From positions 1-64,000 of the forward strand of contig NZ_ML137197.1 in assembly GCF_004011805.1 (NCBI RefSeq): a stretch of 64,000 bases of DNA, in the 5' to 3' direction. Position numbers and translations under genes: made by a program. Under the pieces are notes generated by a model, which worked only from the letters and a program-made list of their open reading frames with translations, had not been told where the DNA came from and searched no databases. This DNA comes from Piscinibacter defluvii (GTDB lineage Bacteria; Pseudomonadota; Gammaproteobacteria; Burkholderiales; Burkholderiaceae_C). Position 1 is the first letter of the stretch; each line of letters starts with the position of its first letter. Positions 28,575 through 37,406 of the stretch are shown one piece after another.

Positions 28575-29618
28575 ATGTCCTTCACCGTCACCGTGCAGCC
28601 CAGCGGGCGCAGCTTCAGCGTCGAGCGCGACGAGCCCGTGCTCGTCGCCGCCATCCGGCAGGGCATCGGCCTGCCCTACGGCTGCAAGGACGGCGCCTGC
28701 GGCTCGTGCAAGAGCCGCCTGCTGGAGGGCCGCGTGATCCACGGCACCCACCAGCTCAAGGCGCTCTCGCAAGCGGAAGAGGACGCCGGGCTGATCCTCA
28801 CCTGCCGGGCGGCGCCGCAGACCGACCTGGTGATCGAGGCCCGCACCGTGCCCGGTGCCGGCGAGTTCCCGGTGCGCAAGATGCCCACGCGCGTGATGTC
28901 GATCGACAAGGTGGCGCCGGACGTCGCGGTGCTGCAGATGCAGCTGCCGGCCAACGACCCGCTCAAGTACCACGCCGGCCAGTACGTGGAATTCATCCTG
29001 CGCGACGGCGCGCGGCGCAGCTACTCGATGGCCAACGCGCCGCACACGCAGACCGACAAGCCGTCCATCGAGCTGCACGTGCGCCACATGCCCGGCGGCA
29101 AGTTCACCGACCATGTGTTCGGTGCGATGAAGGAGAAGGACATCCTGCGCCTCGAAGGCCCGTTCGGCAGCTTCTTCCTGCGCGAGGACAGCGACCGGCC
29201 GATCGTGCTGCTGGCCTCGGGCACCGGCTTCGCGCCGATCAAGGCGATCATCGAGCAGCTCGAGTTCAAGGGCATCACGCGCCCGGCAGTGCTGTACTGG
29301 GGCGCGCGGCGCCGCGTCGACCTGTACCTGAACGACTGGGCCGAGCGGGCCGCGCAGCGCCTGCCGAACCTGCGCTACGTGCCGGTGCTCTCCGAGCCCG
29401 CGCCGGAGGACGGCTGGGCCGGCCGCACCGGCTTCGTGCACCGCGCGGTGATGGAAGACCTGCCCGATCTCTCCGGCCACCAGGTCTACGCCTGCGGCGT
29501 GCCGATCATGGTGGAGTCGGCGAAGCGCGACTTCGTCGCGCAATGCGGCCTGCCGGAGGACGAGTTCTACGCGGACAGCTTCACCTCGGAGGCGGACAAG
29601 CATGGCGCGACGGCGTGA
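28575..29618 (+). CDS. Ferredoxin-fused NAD(P)H-flavin reductase (CDP-6-deoxy-glucoseen reductase-like)
   Basis: 347 residues. An N-terminal plant-type 2Fe-2S domain has CKDGACGSC and a distal Cys in ILTCRA. It is followed by a ferredoxin-NADP reductase module: RRSYSMANAP for FAD and LLASGTGFAPIKAI for NAD(P)H, then VYACGVPIMV. Electron transfer partner of an oxygenase or reductive enzyme; such proteins are annotated as AscD-like in Burkholderiales without a sugar pathway. Its end overlaps the next gene by 17 bases. Confidence 0.9.
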   Translation: MSFTVTVQPSGRSFSVERDEPVLVAAIRQGIGLPYGCKDGACGSCKSRLLEGRVIHGTHQLKALSQAEEDAGLILTCRAAPQTDLVIEARTVPGAGEFPVRKMPTRVMSIDKVAPDVAVLQMQLPANDPLKYHAGQYVEFILRDGARRSYSMANAPHTQTDKPSIELHVRHMPGGKFTDHVFGAMKEKDILRLEGPFGSFFLREDSDRPIVLLASGTGFAPIKAIIEQLEFKGITRPAVLYWGARRRVDLYLNDWAERAAQRLPNLRYVPVLSEPAPEDGWAGRTGFVHRAVMEDLPDLSGHQVYACGVPIMVESAKRDFVAQCGLPEDEFYADSFTSEADKHGATA

Positions 29619-30573
29619 GGTTCTCGTGGCCGGCGCTTCGGCGCTGGCGCTCCCGGCGATGGCGCAAGCCAAGCCGATCCGTCTCATCGTCCCCTACCCG
29701 CCCGGCGGGCCGCTGGACATCGTCGCGCGCGCGCTCGCCGAGGCGGTGAAGGACAGCCTGGGCACCGTGGTCGTCGACAACCGTCCCGGCGCCGGCGGCA
29801 ACCTCGGCGCCGACCTGGCCGCCAAGTCCGCGCCGGACGGCAACACCATCGTGATGGGCGCCGTCGCCACCCACGCGATCAACCCCTGGCTGTACGCGAA
29901 GCTGCCCTACGACCCGCTGCGCGACTTCACGCCGCTGACCGGCGTGGCCCAGGTGCCCAACGTGCTGGTGATGAACCCGGCCACGGCAGATCGCCTGGGC
30001 GTGCGCGGCGTGGCCGACCTGATGGCCTACGCGAAGGCGAACCCGGGCAAGCTCAACTACGGCTCGGGCGGCAACGGCAGCGCCGGGCACCTGGCCGGCG
30101 AGATGTTCAAGGCGCAGGCCGGTGTGTTCATGGTCCATATCCCGTACGCCGGCGGCAACCCGGCGCAGCTCGCGCTGCTGGCGGGCCAGGTGGACCTGAA
30201 CTTCGACAACCTCGCCGCGGCCTCGGCCAACATCAAGGCCGGCAAGCTGCGCGCGCTGGCCGTCACCACCGCGAAGCGGTCGCCGGTGATGCCCGAGGTG
30301 CCGGCCATCGCGGAGGCCGGCGGCCCGCTCGCCGGCTTCGACATCCACACCTGGTTCGGCCTGTTCGGCCCGGCCGGGCTGCCGGCCGAGGTGACGCAGC
30401 GGCTGAACCACGCCTTCGTCGCCGCGCTCGGCACCCCGGAGCTGAAGGCGCGCCTGGCCGGCCTGATGGCCGCGCCGATGCCGACCACGCCGGAGCAGTT
30501 CGCTGCCTTCGTCAAGGCGGAACTCGCCAAGTACGAAGGCGTGGTCAAGCGCAGCGGCGCGAAGGCGGACTGA
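29602..30573 (+). CDS. TctC/Bug-family tripartite tricarboxylate transporter binding protein
   Basis: 323 residues. A twin-Arg-like or Sec signal peptide (MARRREVLVAGASALALPAMAQA) is followed by the Bug pattern: IRLIVPYPPGGPLDIVAR, VVVDNRPGAGGNLGAD, YGSGGNGSAGHLAGEMF and HIPYAGGNPAQLALLAGQVDLNFDN. Periplasmic solute capture, substrate probably a carboxylate. No tctAB membrane genes are nearby, which is usual for the large orphan Bug families of this order. Confidence 0.92.
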   Translation: MARRREVLVAGASALALPAMAQAKPIRLIVPYPPGGPLDIVARALAEAVKDSLGTVVVDNRPGAGGNLGADLAAKSAPDGNTIVMGAVATHAINPWLYAKLPYDPLRDFTPLTGVAQVPNVLVMNPATADRLGVRGVADLMAYAKANPGKLNYGSGGNGSAGHLAGEMFKAQAGVFMVHIPYAGGNPAQLALLAGQVDLNFDNLAAASANIKAGKLRALAVTTAKRSPVMPEVPAIAEAGGPLAGFDIHTWFGLFGPAGLPAEVTQRLNHAFVAALGTPELKARLAGLMAAPMPTTPEQFAAFVKAELAKYEGVVKRSGAKAD

Positions 30574-30584
30574 CGGGCCCGCGT

Positions 30585-31088
30585 TCAGCGCAGCGCCTGC
30601 GCGCGCTCGGGCGGGAAGTTGCCACGAAAGCCGATCGTCCGCGTGGTGCGCACCAGCGTTGCCATGTCGATCTCGACCCGCGCCTTGCCCGAGGGACAGC
30701 AGCGGGCGTCCTCGGGCTTGGCCACCAGCGCGTCGTAGCCCAGGCGGCCGTCGCGCAGCGTCGGGCTGCCGGTGGGGGTCAGCCCGCCCGTGAAGGCCAC
30801 CGCGCGGGTGTAGCGCTGGCCGTCGTGGAAGCCGAGCATCATCGCCGCCCACTGCGCGTTGCCGCCGACGAAGTTGCAGTTCATCGTGTAGACGCGGAAG
30901 GCCTGGCCGCGCACCCGGCCGTCCAGGCGCCGGGCGTCGCCGGCCGGCTGCTCGCACTCGATCTGGCGCGCCCAGGCGCGCAGCGTGCGCTTCTCGTCGG
31001 CGATGGGCTGCCCCACCAGGGTCTGGGCGCCCACGGAAGGGGCGCCGAGCAGCACGGTCGACAGCGCGGCGAGACGGATCAGGTTCAT
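30585..31088 (-). CDS. Secreted hypothetical protein
   Basis: 167 residues. A signal peptide (LIRLAALSTVLLGAPSVGAQ) precedes a mature domain with paired cysteines (IECEQPAGD, MNCNFVGGN, DARCCPSGKA), so it is probably disulfide-bonded in the periplasm. No family recognised. It lies 67 bases downstream of livF on the same strand; it may be the last gene of that operon or independent. Confidence 0.75.
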   Translation of the reverse strand: MNLIRLAALSTVLLGAPSVGAQTLVGQPIADEKRTLRAWARQIECEQPAGDARRLDGRVRGQAFRVYTMNCNFVGGNAQWAAMMLGFHDGQRYTRAVAFTGGLTPTGSPTLRDGRLGYDALVAKPEDARCCPSGKARVEIDMATLVRTTRTIGFRGNFPPERAQALR

Positions 31089-31155
31089 GGCGACTCCTTG
31101 GCGACGATGCCGGTTCGACGTGCCGGCGGGCGCCGCGTCAGGAAGCGCCGTGCGG

Positions 31156-31869
31156 CTACTCGCCCAGGTAGGCCGCGCGTACCTTCGGATCGGCCAGCAG
31201 CGCCTTGGCCTCGCCGGTCATCGTGACCTCGCCTGAGTCCATCACGTAGCCGCGGTTCGCCAGGCCGAGCGCGCGGCTGGCGTTCTGCTCGACCAGCAGG
31301 ATGGTCGTGCCGCGGCTGTGGATGTCGGCCACCACCTCGAAGATCTTGTCGACCATGATGGGCGACAGACCCATCGAGGGCTCGTCCAGCAGCAGCACCT
31401 TGGGCTTGGCCATCAGCGCGCGGCCCATCGCCAGCATCTGCTGCTCGCCGCCGCTCATCGTGCCGGCGAGCTGCTTGGCGCGCTCCTTCAGGCGCGGGAA
31501 GATGGCGAACACCTTGTCGATGTCGGCTTCGACCTCCGCGTCGTCGCGCACGAACGCACCCATCTGCAGGTTCTCGACGATGGTCATGCGCGTGAAGGTG
31601 CCGCGCCCCTCCGGCACCATCACCAGGCCCTGCTTGACCAGGTCCCACGCACCCTGGCCCTTGATGCTGCGGCCGAGGAACTTGATCTCGCCGGCGCCGG
31701 CCGGCTGGGTGCCGGTGACGGCCTTCAGCGTGGTGGTCTTGCCGGCGCCGTTGGCGCCGATCAGGCTGACCAGCTCGCCCTCGCGCACCTCGAACGAGAC
31801 GCCCTTGACGGCCTGGATGCCGCCGTACGCGACCTTCAGGCCGCTGACCTCGAGCAATGTGTTTGCCAT
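31156..31869 (-). CDS. livF: Branched-chain amino acid ABC transporter ATPase LivF
   Basis: 237 residues. Walker A is GANGAGKTTTL, the signature MSGGEQQMLAMGRAL, Walker B VLLLDEPSMGLSP. Second ATPase of the high-affinity branched-chain amino acid importer (HAAT family). It starts 13 bases after livG. Related transporters carry amides, urea or aromatic acids; no substrate-binding protein gene accompanies it, so the substrate is uncertain. Confidence 0.93.
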   Translation of the reverse strand: MANTLLEVSGLKVAYGGIQAVKGVSFEVREGELVSLIGANGAGKTTTLKAVTGTQPAGAGEIKFLGRSIKGQGAWDLVKQGLVMVPEGRGTFTRMTIVENLQMGAFVRDDAEVEADIDKVFAIFPRLKERAKQLAGTMSGGEQQMLAMGRALMAKPKVLLLDEPSMGLSPIMVDKIFEVVADIHSRGTTILLVEQNASRALGLANRGYVMDSGEVTMTGEAKALLADPKVRAAYLGE

Positions 31870-31882
31870 GGAAGCGTGCCCC

Positions 31883-32659
31883 TCAATGCGCCTGGTGTCC
31901 GGCGCCGAGGTAGGCCTCGATCACCTTCTCGTTGCGTTGCACCTCCGCCGGCGTGCCCTCGGCGATCTGCTTGCCGTAGTCGAGCACGGTCACGCGGTCG
32001 CACAGGCCCATCACCAGCTTCACGTCGTGCTCGATCAGCAGGATGGTGCGGCCGTCGTTGCGGATGCGGTCGATCAGCTCGCGCAGCACCACCTTCTCGG
32101 TGGCGTTCATGCCGGCGGCGGGTTCGTCCAGCGCGATCAGCTTCGGGTCGGTGGCCAGCGCACGCGCGATCTCCAGGCGGCGCTGGTCGCCGTAGCTGAG
32201 CGTGCGCGCCTTGTACTCGGCGTAGCGGCCGATGCCGACGTAGTCGAGCAGTTCCTGGGCACGCGCGGCGATCGCCGCCTCCTCGGCCTTGAAGCCGGGC
32301 GTGCGGAAGATCGCCCCGCCCAGCCCCGAGCGGGTGCGCACGTGGCGGCCGACCATCACGTTCTCCAGCGCCGTCATCTCGGCGAACAGCCGGATGTTCT
32401 GGAAGGTGCGCGCGATGCCCGCGCGCGCCACGTCGTGCACCGCGGTGGGCTTGTAGGGCTCGCCGCCGAGCTCGAAGCTGCCCGAATCCGGCGTGTACAG
32501 CCCGGTCATCACGTTGAAGAAGGTCGTCTTGCCGGCGCCGTTCGGGCCGATCAGGCCGTACACCTGGCCCGGCATGATGGTGATGCCGACGTCGGAGAGC
32601 GCCTGCAGGCCGCCGAAGCGCTTGGAGACGCCGGCCACCTTGAGTTGCGGTTGGGTCAT
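31883..32659 (-). CDS. livG: Branched-chain amino acid ABC transporter ATPase LivG
   Basis: 258 residues. Walker A GPNGAGKTTFF, LSYGDQRRLEIARAL signature, and a C-terminal MGLCDRVTVLDYGKQIAEG. Partner of LivF. The interval to livM is 13 bases, the same as at the other two junctions of this operon. Confidence 0.93.
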   Translation of the reverse strand: MTQPQLKVAGVSKRFGGLQALSDVGITIMPGQVYGLIGPNGAGKTTFFNVMTGLYTPDSGSFELGGEPYKPTAVHDVARAGIARTFQNIRLFAEMTALENVMVGRHVRTRSGLGGAIFRTPGFKAEEAAIAARAQELLDYVGIGRYAEYKARTLSYGDQRRLEIARALATDPKLIALDEPAAGMNATEKVVLRELIDRIRNDGRTILLIEHDVKLVMGLCDRVTVLDYGKQIAEGTPAEVQRNEKVIEAYLGAGHQAH

Positions 32660-32672
32660 GGTGCGGCCCTCC

Positions 32673-33758
32673 TCACTTCACCGGGGTCGGCACGGCCGCG
32701 GCCTTGCCGTGTTCGGGGGTCGGCCACAGGCCGCGCGGGCGCAGCAGCATGATCACGATCATCGCGGTAGCGATCAGCAACTGGCGCAGGATCGAGGCAT
32801 CGAGCCGCCCGTCGGTCATCTGCTGCAGCGGCCCGGCCACGTAGCGCAGCACCTCGGGCAGCGCCGCCAGCATCACCGCGCCGAGAATCACCCCGGGCAG
32901 GTGGCCGATGCCGCCGAGCACCACCATCGCGACGATCATCACCGACTCCATCAGGCTGAACGACTCCGGCGAGACGAAGCCCTGGAAGGCCGAGAACATC
33001 GACCCCGAGACGCCGCCGAAGGTGGCGCCCATGCCGAAGGCGAGCAGCTTCATGTTGCGGGTGTTGATGCCCATCGCCTTGGCGGCGATCTCGTCCTCGC
33101 GGATCGCCATCCAGGCGCGGCCGATGCGCGAGGTCTCGAGCCGGTGGCAGATGATGACGCTGAGCACCACCAGCGCGAGGAACAGCCAGTAGTACAAGGT
33201 CACCGACGGGATGCGGAAGTCGCCGATGTCCACCGGCTTGCCGAAGCTGAAGCCGAAGATGTTCATCGGGTCGATGCGGTCCAGCCCGCGCGGGCCGTTG
33301 GTGATGTTGACCGGGTGCTCGAGGTTGTTCATGAACACGCGGATGATCTCGCCGAAGCCCAGCGTGACGATGGCCAGGTAGTCGCCGCGCAGCTTGAGCA
33401 CCGGCGTGCCCAGCAGCACGCCGGCGATCGCCGCGAGCCCCGCGGCCAATGGCACCACGAGCCAGATGGGCGTGTGCAGCCCGTTCGGGAACATGGCCTG
33501 GAAGCCGGGGAAGTTCTCGCTCAGGTGCGGGCTCGCCAGCAGCGCGTACATGTAGGCGCCGACCGCGTAGAACGCGACGAAGCCGAGGTCCAGCAGGCCG
33601 GCGTAGCCGACCACGATGTTCAGGCCCAGCGCGAGCAGCACGTACAGCAGCGCGAGCGCCATGATGCGCACCCAGCCGGCACCGAACTGCTGCGCGAAGA
33701 GGGGCAGCGCCACCAGCGCGAGGCCGGCAATCAGGAAGACGATCAGCTTGTTCTTCAT
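32673..33758 (-). CDS. livM: Branched-chain amino acid ABC transporter permease LivM
   Basis: 361 residues, about 8-10 membrane helices. ATG 33758 is chosen because GGGGAG precedes it; an in-frame start 11 codons upstream (33791) has none. Motif LNIVVGYAGLLDLGFVAFYAVGAY and the cytoplasmic EAA-like SRIGRAWMAIREDEIAAKAMGIN are typical of LivM. Confidence 0.93.
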   Translation of the reverse strand: MKNKLIVFLIAGLALVALPLFAQQFGAGWVRIMALALLYVLLALGLNIVVGYAGLLDLGFVAFYAVGAYMYALLASPHLSENFPGFQAMFPNGLHTPIWLVVPLAAGLAAIAGVLLGTPVLKLRGDYLAIVTLGFGEIIRVFMNNLEHPVNITNGPRGLDRIDPMNIFGFSFGKPVDIGDFRIPSVTLYYWLFLALVVLSVIICHRLETSRIGRAWMAIREDEIAAKAMGINTRNMKLLAFGMGATFGGVSGSMFSAFQGFVSPESFSLMESVMIVAMVVLGGIGHLPGVILGAVMLAALPEVLRYVAGPLQQMTDGRLDASILRQLLIATAMIVIMLLRPRGLWPTPEHGKAAAVPTPVK

Positions 33759-33771
33759 CTCGGCTCCCCGT

Positions 33772-34695
33772 TCAGGCGCGGTCCGCGACACGTTCGCCGA
33801 GCAGGCCCGAGGGGCGCAGCGTCAGCACCAGGATCAGCGCGATGAAGGCGAAGATGTCGGCGTAGTGGCTGCCCAGCACGCCGCCGGTCAGCGCGCCGAG
33901 GTAGCCCGCGCCGATCGCCTCGATCAGCCCGAGCAGCACGCCGCCGACCATCGCGCCGGCGAGGTTGCCGATGCCGCCCATCACCGCCGCGGTAAAGGCC
34001 TTCAGGCCGGGCAGGAAGCCCATCGAGTGCTGCACCGTGCCGTAGTTGGCCGCCCACATCACGCCGGCCACGGCCGCGAGCGCGGCGCCGATGATGAAGG
34101 TGGCCGAGATCACCATGTCGGGGCGCACGCCCATCAGCGCGGCCACGCGCGGGTTCTCGGCGGTGGCGCGCATCGCGCGGCCGAGCTTGGTGCGGTGCAC
34201 CAGCCACAGCAGCCCGGCCAGGATGACGCCGGTGACCACCAGGATCAGGATCTGCGTCACGCTGATCACCGGCCCGCCGAGGTCGATCGGGTCGTTGGGC
34301 AGAAGCGGCGGATAGGGCTTGGGGTTGGGCTTCCAGACGATCATCGCCAGCGTCTGCAGCATCAGCGACATGCCGATCGCGGTGATCAGCGGCGCCAGCC
34401 GGGGCGCGTTGCGCAAGGGCCGGTAGGCGATCTTCTCGATGGAGAAGTTGAGTGCGCAGCACACGACGATGGCTGCGACCAGCGAGATCAGCATCAGCAG
34501 CCAGCCCGGCAGGCCGGAGCCCGACAGCGCGGTGACCACCGTCCAGCTGACGAGCGCGCCGACCATCAGCACGTCGCCGTGGGCGAAGTTGATCAGGTTG
34601 ATGATGCCGTAGACCATCGTGTAGCCGAGGGCGACCAGCGCGTACATGCTGCCGAGCACCAGACCGTTGATGATCTGCTGGATGAAGATGTCCAT
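33772..34695 (-). CDS. livH: Branched-chain amino acid ABC transporter permease LivH
   Basis: 307 residues with about 8 helices. It starts IFIQQIINGLVLGSMYALVALGYTMVYGIINLINFAHGD, the classic LivH N-terminus, and has the TKLGRAMRATAENPRVAALMG coupling loop. First gene of livHMGF; CAGGAGA just upstream gives a strong ribosome site. Confidence 0.94.
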   Translation of the reverse strand: MDIFIQQIINGLVLGSMYALVALGYTMVYGIINLINFAHGDVLMVGALVSWTVVTALSGSGLPGWLLMLISLVAAIVVCCALNFSIEKIAYRPLRNAPRLAPLITAIGMSLMLQTLAMIVWKPNPKPYPPLLPNDPIDLGGPVISVTQILILVVTGVILAGLLWLVHRTKLGRAMRATAENPRVAALMGVRPDMVISATFIIGAALAAVAGVMWAANYGTVQHSMGFLPGLKAFTAAVMGGIGNLAGAMVGGVLLGLIEAIGAGYLGALTGGVLGSHYADIFAFIALILVLTLRPSGLLGERVADRA

Positions 34696-34802
34696 CAGGG
34701 GGATCTCCTGCGTTGTGGATCGGGCCGCCTTGTGTTCGTGGCGGCGGCCTCGTCGCGCCGGACGGGTCGCATCCGGAACGTGGGCGCCTTCACCCCCTTA
34801 GC

Positions 34803-34830
34803 AAAAAGCCCGCCGCGGTCTGCAGCGGGC
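34803..34830 (-). terminator. Intrinsic terminator of the chromosomal rarA
   Basis: On the minus strand GCCCGC and GCGGGC (34808-34813 and 34825-34830) form a stem followed by TTTTTGC. It is 113 bases after the rarA stop and 108 before livH, so it separates the two units. The remaining sequence 34831-34942 shows no gene. Confidence 0.75.
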
Positions 34831-34942
34831 CCAGCATGCGGGAGGCAGGAGCGCCGGGGCGAGATTCTAGGGGCCCGCTACTAGCGAGAAGCCCCGGAAT
34901 TTCCACCATGCAATCCGGCGGATCAAGCGCAAACTCGGGGGT

Positions 34943-35520
34943 TCACCGAGCTTTCTTCGCCGCCTCGTTCAATCGGCGCAACTCCTCCAGCTTCTCGCCG
35001 ATGCGGATCTCCAGCCCGCGCGCCACCGGCCGGTAGAAGGCCGGCGGCTCGGGCAGGTCTTCGGGCCAGTAGGTCTCGCCGGCTGCGAAGGCGCCCTCCT
35101 CGTCGTGCGCGTAGCGGTAGCCGCGGCCGTAGTCGAGCGACTTCATCAGCTTCGTCGGCGCATTGCGCAGGTGCAGCGGCACCGGCCGCGTGCCGTCGGC
35201 GGCGACGAAGGCGCGCGCCGCCTTGTAGGCGGTGTAGACCGCGTTGCTCTTGGCCGCCACCGCGAGGTAGACCACCGACTCGGCCAGCGCCAGCTCGCCT
35301 TCGGGCGAGCCGAGTCGCTCGTAGGTCTCGGCCGCGTCCAGTGCCAGGCGCAGCGCCCGCGGGTCCGCGAGGCCGATGTCCTCGACCGCCATGCGCACCA
35401 GGCGGCGCGCCGCATAGCGCGGGTCGACCCCGCCGTCGAGCATGCGCACGAACCAGTACAGCGCGGCATCCGGGTCGCTGCCGCGCACCGCCTTGTGCAG
35501 CGCCGAGATGGTGTCGTAGA
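34943..35520 (-). pseudogene. rarA: 3' half of the chromosomal rarA (cut off by the element)
   Basis: Codes the C-terminal part of the RarA/MgsA AAA+ ATPase: on the minus strand the frame opens with YDTISALHKAVRGSD and ends RRLNEAAKKAR, including the tetramerisation region. The 5' part is at 48614-49393. The frame is intact but has no proper start; GTG 35488 (VRGSDPDAALYW) could start a 181-residue fragment without ATPase. The break is at CGTAGA (35515-35520). Confidence 0.93.
35515..35520 (+). repeat. Left copy of the 6-bp integration direct repeat (CGTAGA)
   Basis: CGTAGA here and at 48631-48636. Joining flanks at one copy restores an uninterrupted rarA reading frame (GEQFY-DTISALHK), so this is the crossover core or target duplication. 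Confidence 0.85.
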
Positions 35521-35546
35521 TTATACGGAGCGAATCAATAGATGAG
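35521..35546 (+). repeat. Left terminal inverted repeat with subterminal motif
   Basis: TTATACGGA (35521-35529) and, 8 bases in, ATAGATGAG (35538-35546). The right end has the same pair inverted: TTACACGGG (complement of 48622-48630) and ATAGATGAG (complement of 48600-48608). A third exact TTATACGGA is on the complement at 48555-48563. Likely recombinase-binding sites. Confidence 0.7.
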
Positions 35547-35581
35547 TATCCCAGAACGAGTCTGTATGCGGCTCAGCGCTT

Positions 35582-35606
35582 CATCTAAGAGGTTTGCTCT
35601 TAGATG
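35582..35606. repeat. Perfect CATCTAAGAG dyad near the left end
   Basis: CATCTAAGAG-GTTTG-CTCTTAGATG is a perfect 10-bp inverted repeat. CATCTAATAAGAG at 35639-35651 repeats the same arm once more, and ATAGATGAG at 35538 is related. The cluster lies between the element end and the element-borne rarA; it may bind recombinase accessory protein or an operator protein. Confidence 0.6.
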
Positions 35607-35616
35607 AGAGTTCATC

Positions 35617-35646
35617 TTGAGGCTCGGTCAGCTCTTCCCATCTAAT
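35617..35646 (+). promoter_or_regulatory. Candidate promoter for the element-borne rarA
   Basis: TTGAGG (35617-35622) and TCTAAT (35641-35646, five of six matches to TATAAT) are 18 bases apart; transcription would begin about 20 bases before the ATG at 35672. It lies wholly inside the element, so the rarA copy does not depend on the host promoter. Confidence 0.4.
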
Positions 35647-35671
35647 AAGAGCAGTCGATACTCGCAGTCTC

Positions 35672-36979
35672 ATGGACCTCTTCACAAACGCCCCGAAGCC
35701 ACCACTCGCGGAGCTCATTCGCCCACAGACGCTCGACGAGGTCGTCGGGCAGCAGCATCTGCTCGGGCCCGGGAAGCCGCTGCGCCTGGCATTCGGAGCG
35801 AAGAAGCTGCACTCGTTCATCCTGTGGGGACCTCCAGGCGTCGGCAAGACGACCCTCGGCAGGCTCGCAGCCAGTGCCACCAGCAGCAACTTCATCGCTA
35901 TCTCGGCCGTGCTCGCTGGCGTGAAGGACATTCGCCAAGCCATCGAAGACGCACAGGCGGCGTTAGACCGCGACGGCAAGTCGACCGTGCTATTCGTCGA
36001 CGAGATACATCGCTTCAACAAAGCACAGCAGGACGCCCTCTTGCCTCATGTTGAGTCTGGGCTCTTGACGCTTGTCGGCGGGACTACTGAGCACCCAGGG
36101 ATGGAGGTCAACAACGCGCTGCTATCGCGAGCACAGGTCTACACCCTCCAACCCTTGGCCGACGATGAGCTGCAACAGCTCTACGAACGCGCACTGCCTC
36201 ACCTCCAAGGTGTGACGCTCGATGCCGACGCTCTCGCTCTGCTGAAGGGATTCTCCGACGGCGACGGGCGACGCTTTCTGAACCTGGTCGAGCAGGTAGC
36301 CACGGCAGCATCAGGAGCCGGTCTGAGCGTTGCCTCTGGCGAGTTCGCCAAGTCGTCTACCAGCCCGTCGTTGCGCCGCTTCGACAAGGGGGGCGACGAG
36401 CTCTACTGGCAGCTCTCAGCCTTCCACAAGTCGCTCCGAGGCTCACAGCCGGACGCAGCGCTCTACTGGCTAGCCCGAATACTGGACGGCGGTGGTGATG
36501 CGCGCCAGGTTGCCCGCCGCATGATTGCCATGGCCAGCGAGGACATTGGCAACGCCGACCCGAGGGCGCTTCAGCTTGCGCTGAACGCCGCCGAGGCCTA
36601 CGACAGGTTGGGGTCTCCAGAAGGCGAGCTTGCACTAGCCCAAGCGGTCACCTACCTGACGCTGGCGCCAAAGTCCAACGCGTCCTACGTCGCCTGGAAC
36701 CAAGCCAAGGCATTCGTCAAGCAGGATGGCAGCCGTCCTGTTCCCCTGCACTTGCGCAACGCGCCAGCGAAGCTCATGAAAGAGATGGGATACGGCGCGG
36801 AGTACCGTTATGCGCATGACGAGCCCAACTCCTACGCCGCCGGGCAGACGTACTTCCCCGAGGGCATCGCATCGCCGCATTGGTATCAGCCGACGGACCG
36901 TGGCTTGGAAATCAAGCTGAGCGAGAAGCTTCTTTGGTTGCAGTCGCTAGATGCAGCCGCGAAGAAGCCCAAGGAGTAG
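35672..36979 (+). CDS. rarA: Element-borne complete RarA/MgsA AAA+ ATPase
   Basis: 435 residues, the normal full length. Replication-associated recombination ATPase acting at stalled forks with SSB. Walker A GPPGVGKT (53-60), Walker B VLFVDEIHRF (106-115), and a complete C-terminal domain. It shares long identical stretches with the chromosomal copy (GQQHLLGPGKPLR, ILWGPPGVGKTTL, NAPAKLM versus NAPTKLM), yet is clearly diverged and AT-richer. At the site where the element cut the chromosomal gene (GGEQFYDTISALHK), this copy reads GGDELYWQLSAFHK. It lies in opposite orientation to the broken gene and probably restores function. Start ATG 35672 has a weak ribosome site. Confidence 0.92.
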   Translation: MDLFTNAPKPPLAELIRPQTLDEVVGQQHLLGPGKPLRLAFGAKKLHSFILWGPPGVGKTTLGRLAASATSSNFIAISAVLAGVKDIRQAIEDAQAALDRDGKSTVLFVDEIHRFNKAQQDALLPHVESGLLTLVGGTTEHPGMEVNNALLSRAQVYTLQPLADDELQQLYERALPHLQGVTLDADALALLKGFSDGDGRRFLNLVEQVATAASGAGLSVASGEFAKSSTSPSLRRFDKGGDELYWQLSAFHKSLRGSQPDAALYWLARILDGGGDARQVARRMIAMASEDIGNADPRALQLALNAAEAYDRLGSPEGELALAQAVTYLTLAPKSNASYVAWNQAKAFVKQDGSRPVPLHLRNAPAKLMKEMGYGAEYRYAHDEPNSYAAGQTYFPEGIASPHWYQPTDRGLEIKLSEKLLWLQSLDAAAKKPKE

Positions 36980-37406
36980 CCCCGGCGAGCCATTCACCGC
37001 GAGGCCGAGTGGGCCCAGGACGGCTCAGCACGCGGATGCATGATTCGGCCGCGCGCAAACAGCATGATTGGTGAAGGGGGCCGCGACAGTAGTGCGTGTG
37101 CCTCAAACCACGCGTCTTCACGCGCAATGCACACGGACCTCATCAACCGTTCACCCCTGGACCGCAGACTCCGTCATGAGCCAGACACATGACACGCGCA
37201 ACAGGAAGTATCTGGCGCCTCATTGGGATGGTAATGAGCGCTTTCGCCGGTAGAGTCCCGCCGGCGAGTGGGCTCCGCTGAACTTCAGACTCTGGCCCTC
37301 GGCAAAGGCGATGACTGCAATGGCAGCTCGCTCGGAGAGTGCTCACGGACCAGCCTGGCTGTACTCGCGTGTTTCTTCGAGTTGCATCAACATTCGGGAG
37401 ATAGTG
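36980..37406. other. Non-coding interval between rarA copy and glycosidase gene
   Basis: 427 bases with no convincing gene in any frame. It holds two stem-loops: CTCATT/AATGAG (37219-37238, extendable by GCG/CGC with one bulge) and CGCCGG/CCGGCG (37245-37266). These could end rarA transcription; the rest must contain the promoter of the next gene, for which I see no strong hexamers. Confidence 0.5.

Noticed and set aside
30585-31088. Substrate-binding protein of the liv transporter
   Set aside because: It is too short (167 residues) and lacks the type I periplasmic binding fold; it is only a small secreted protein.
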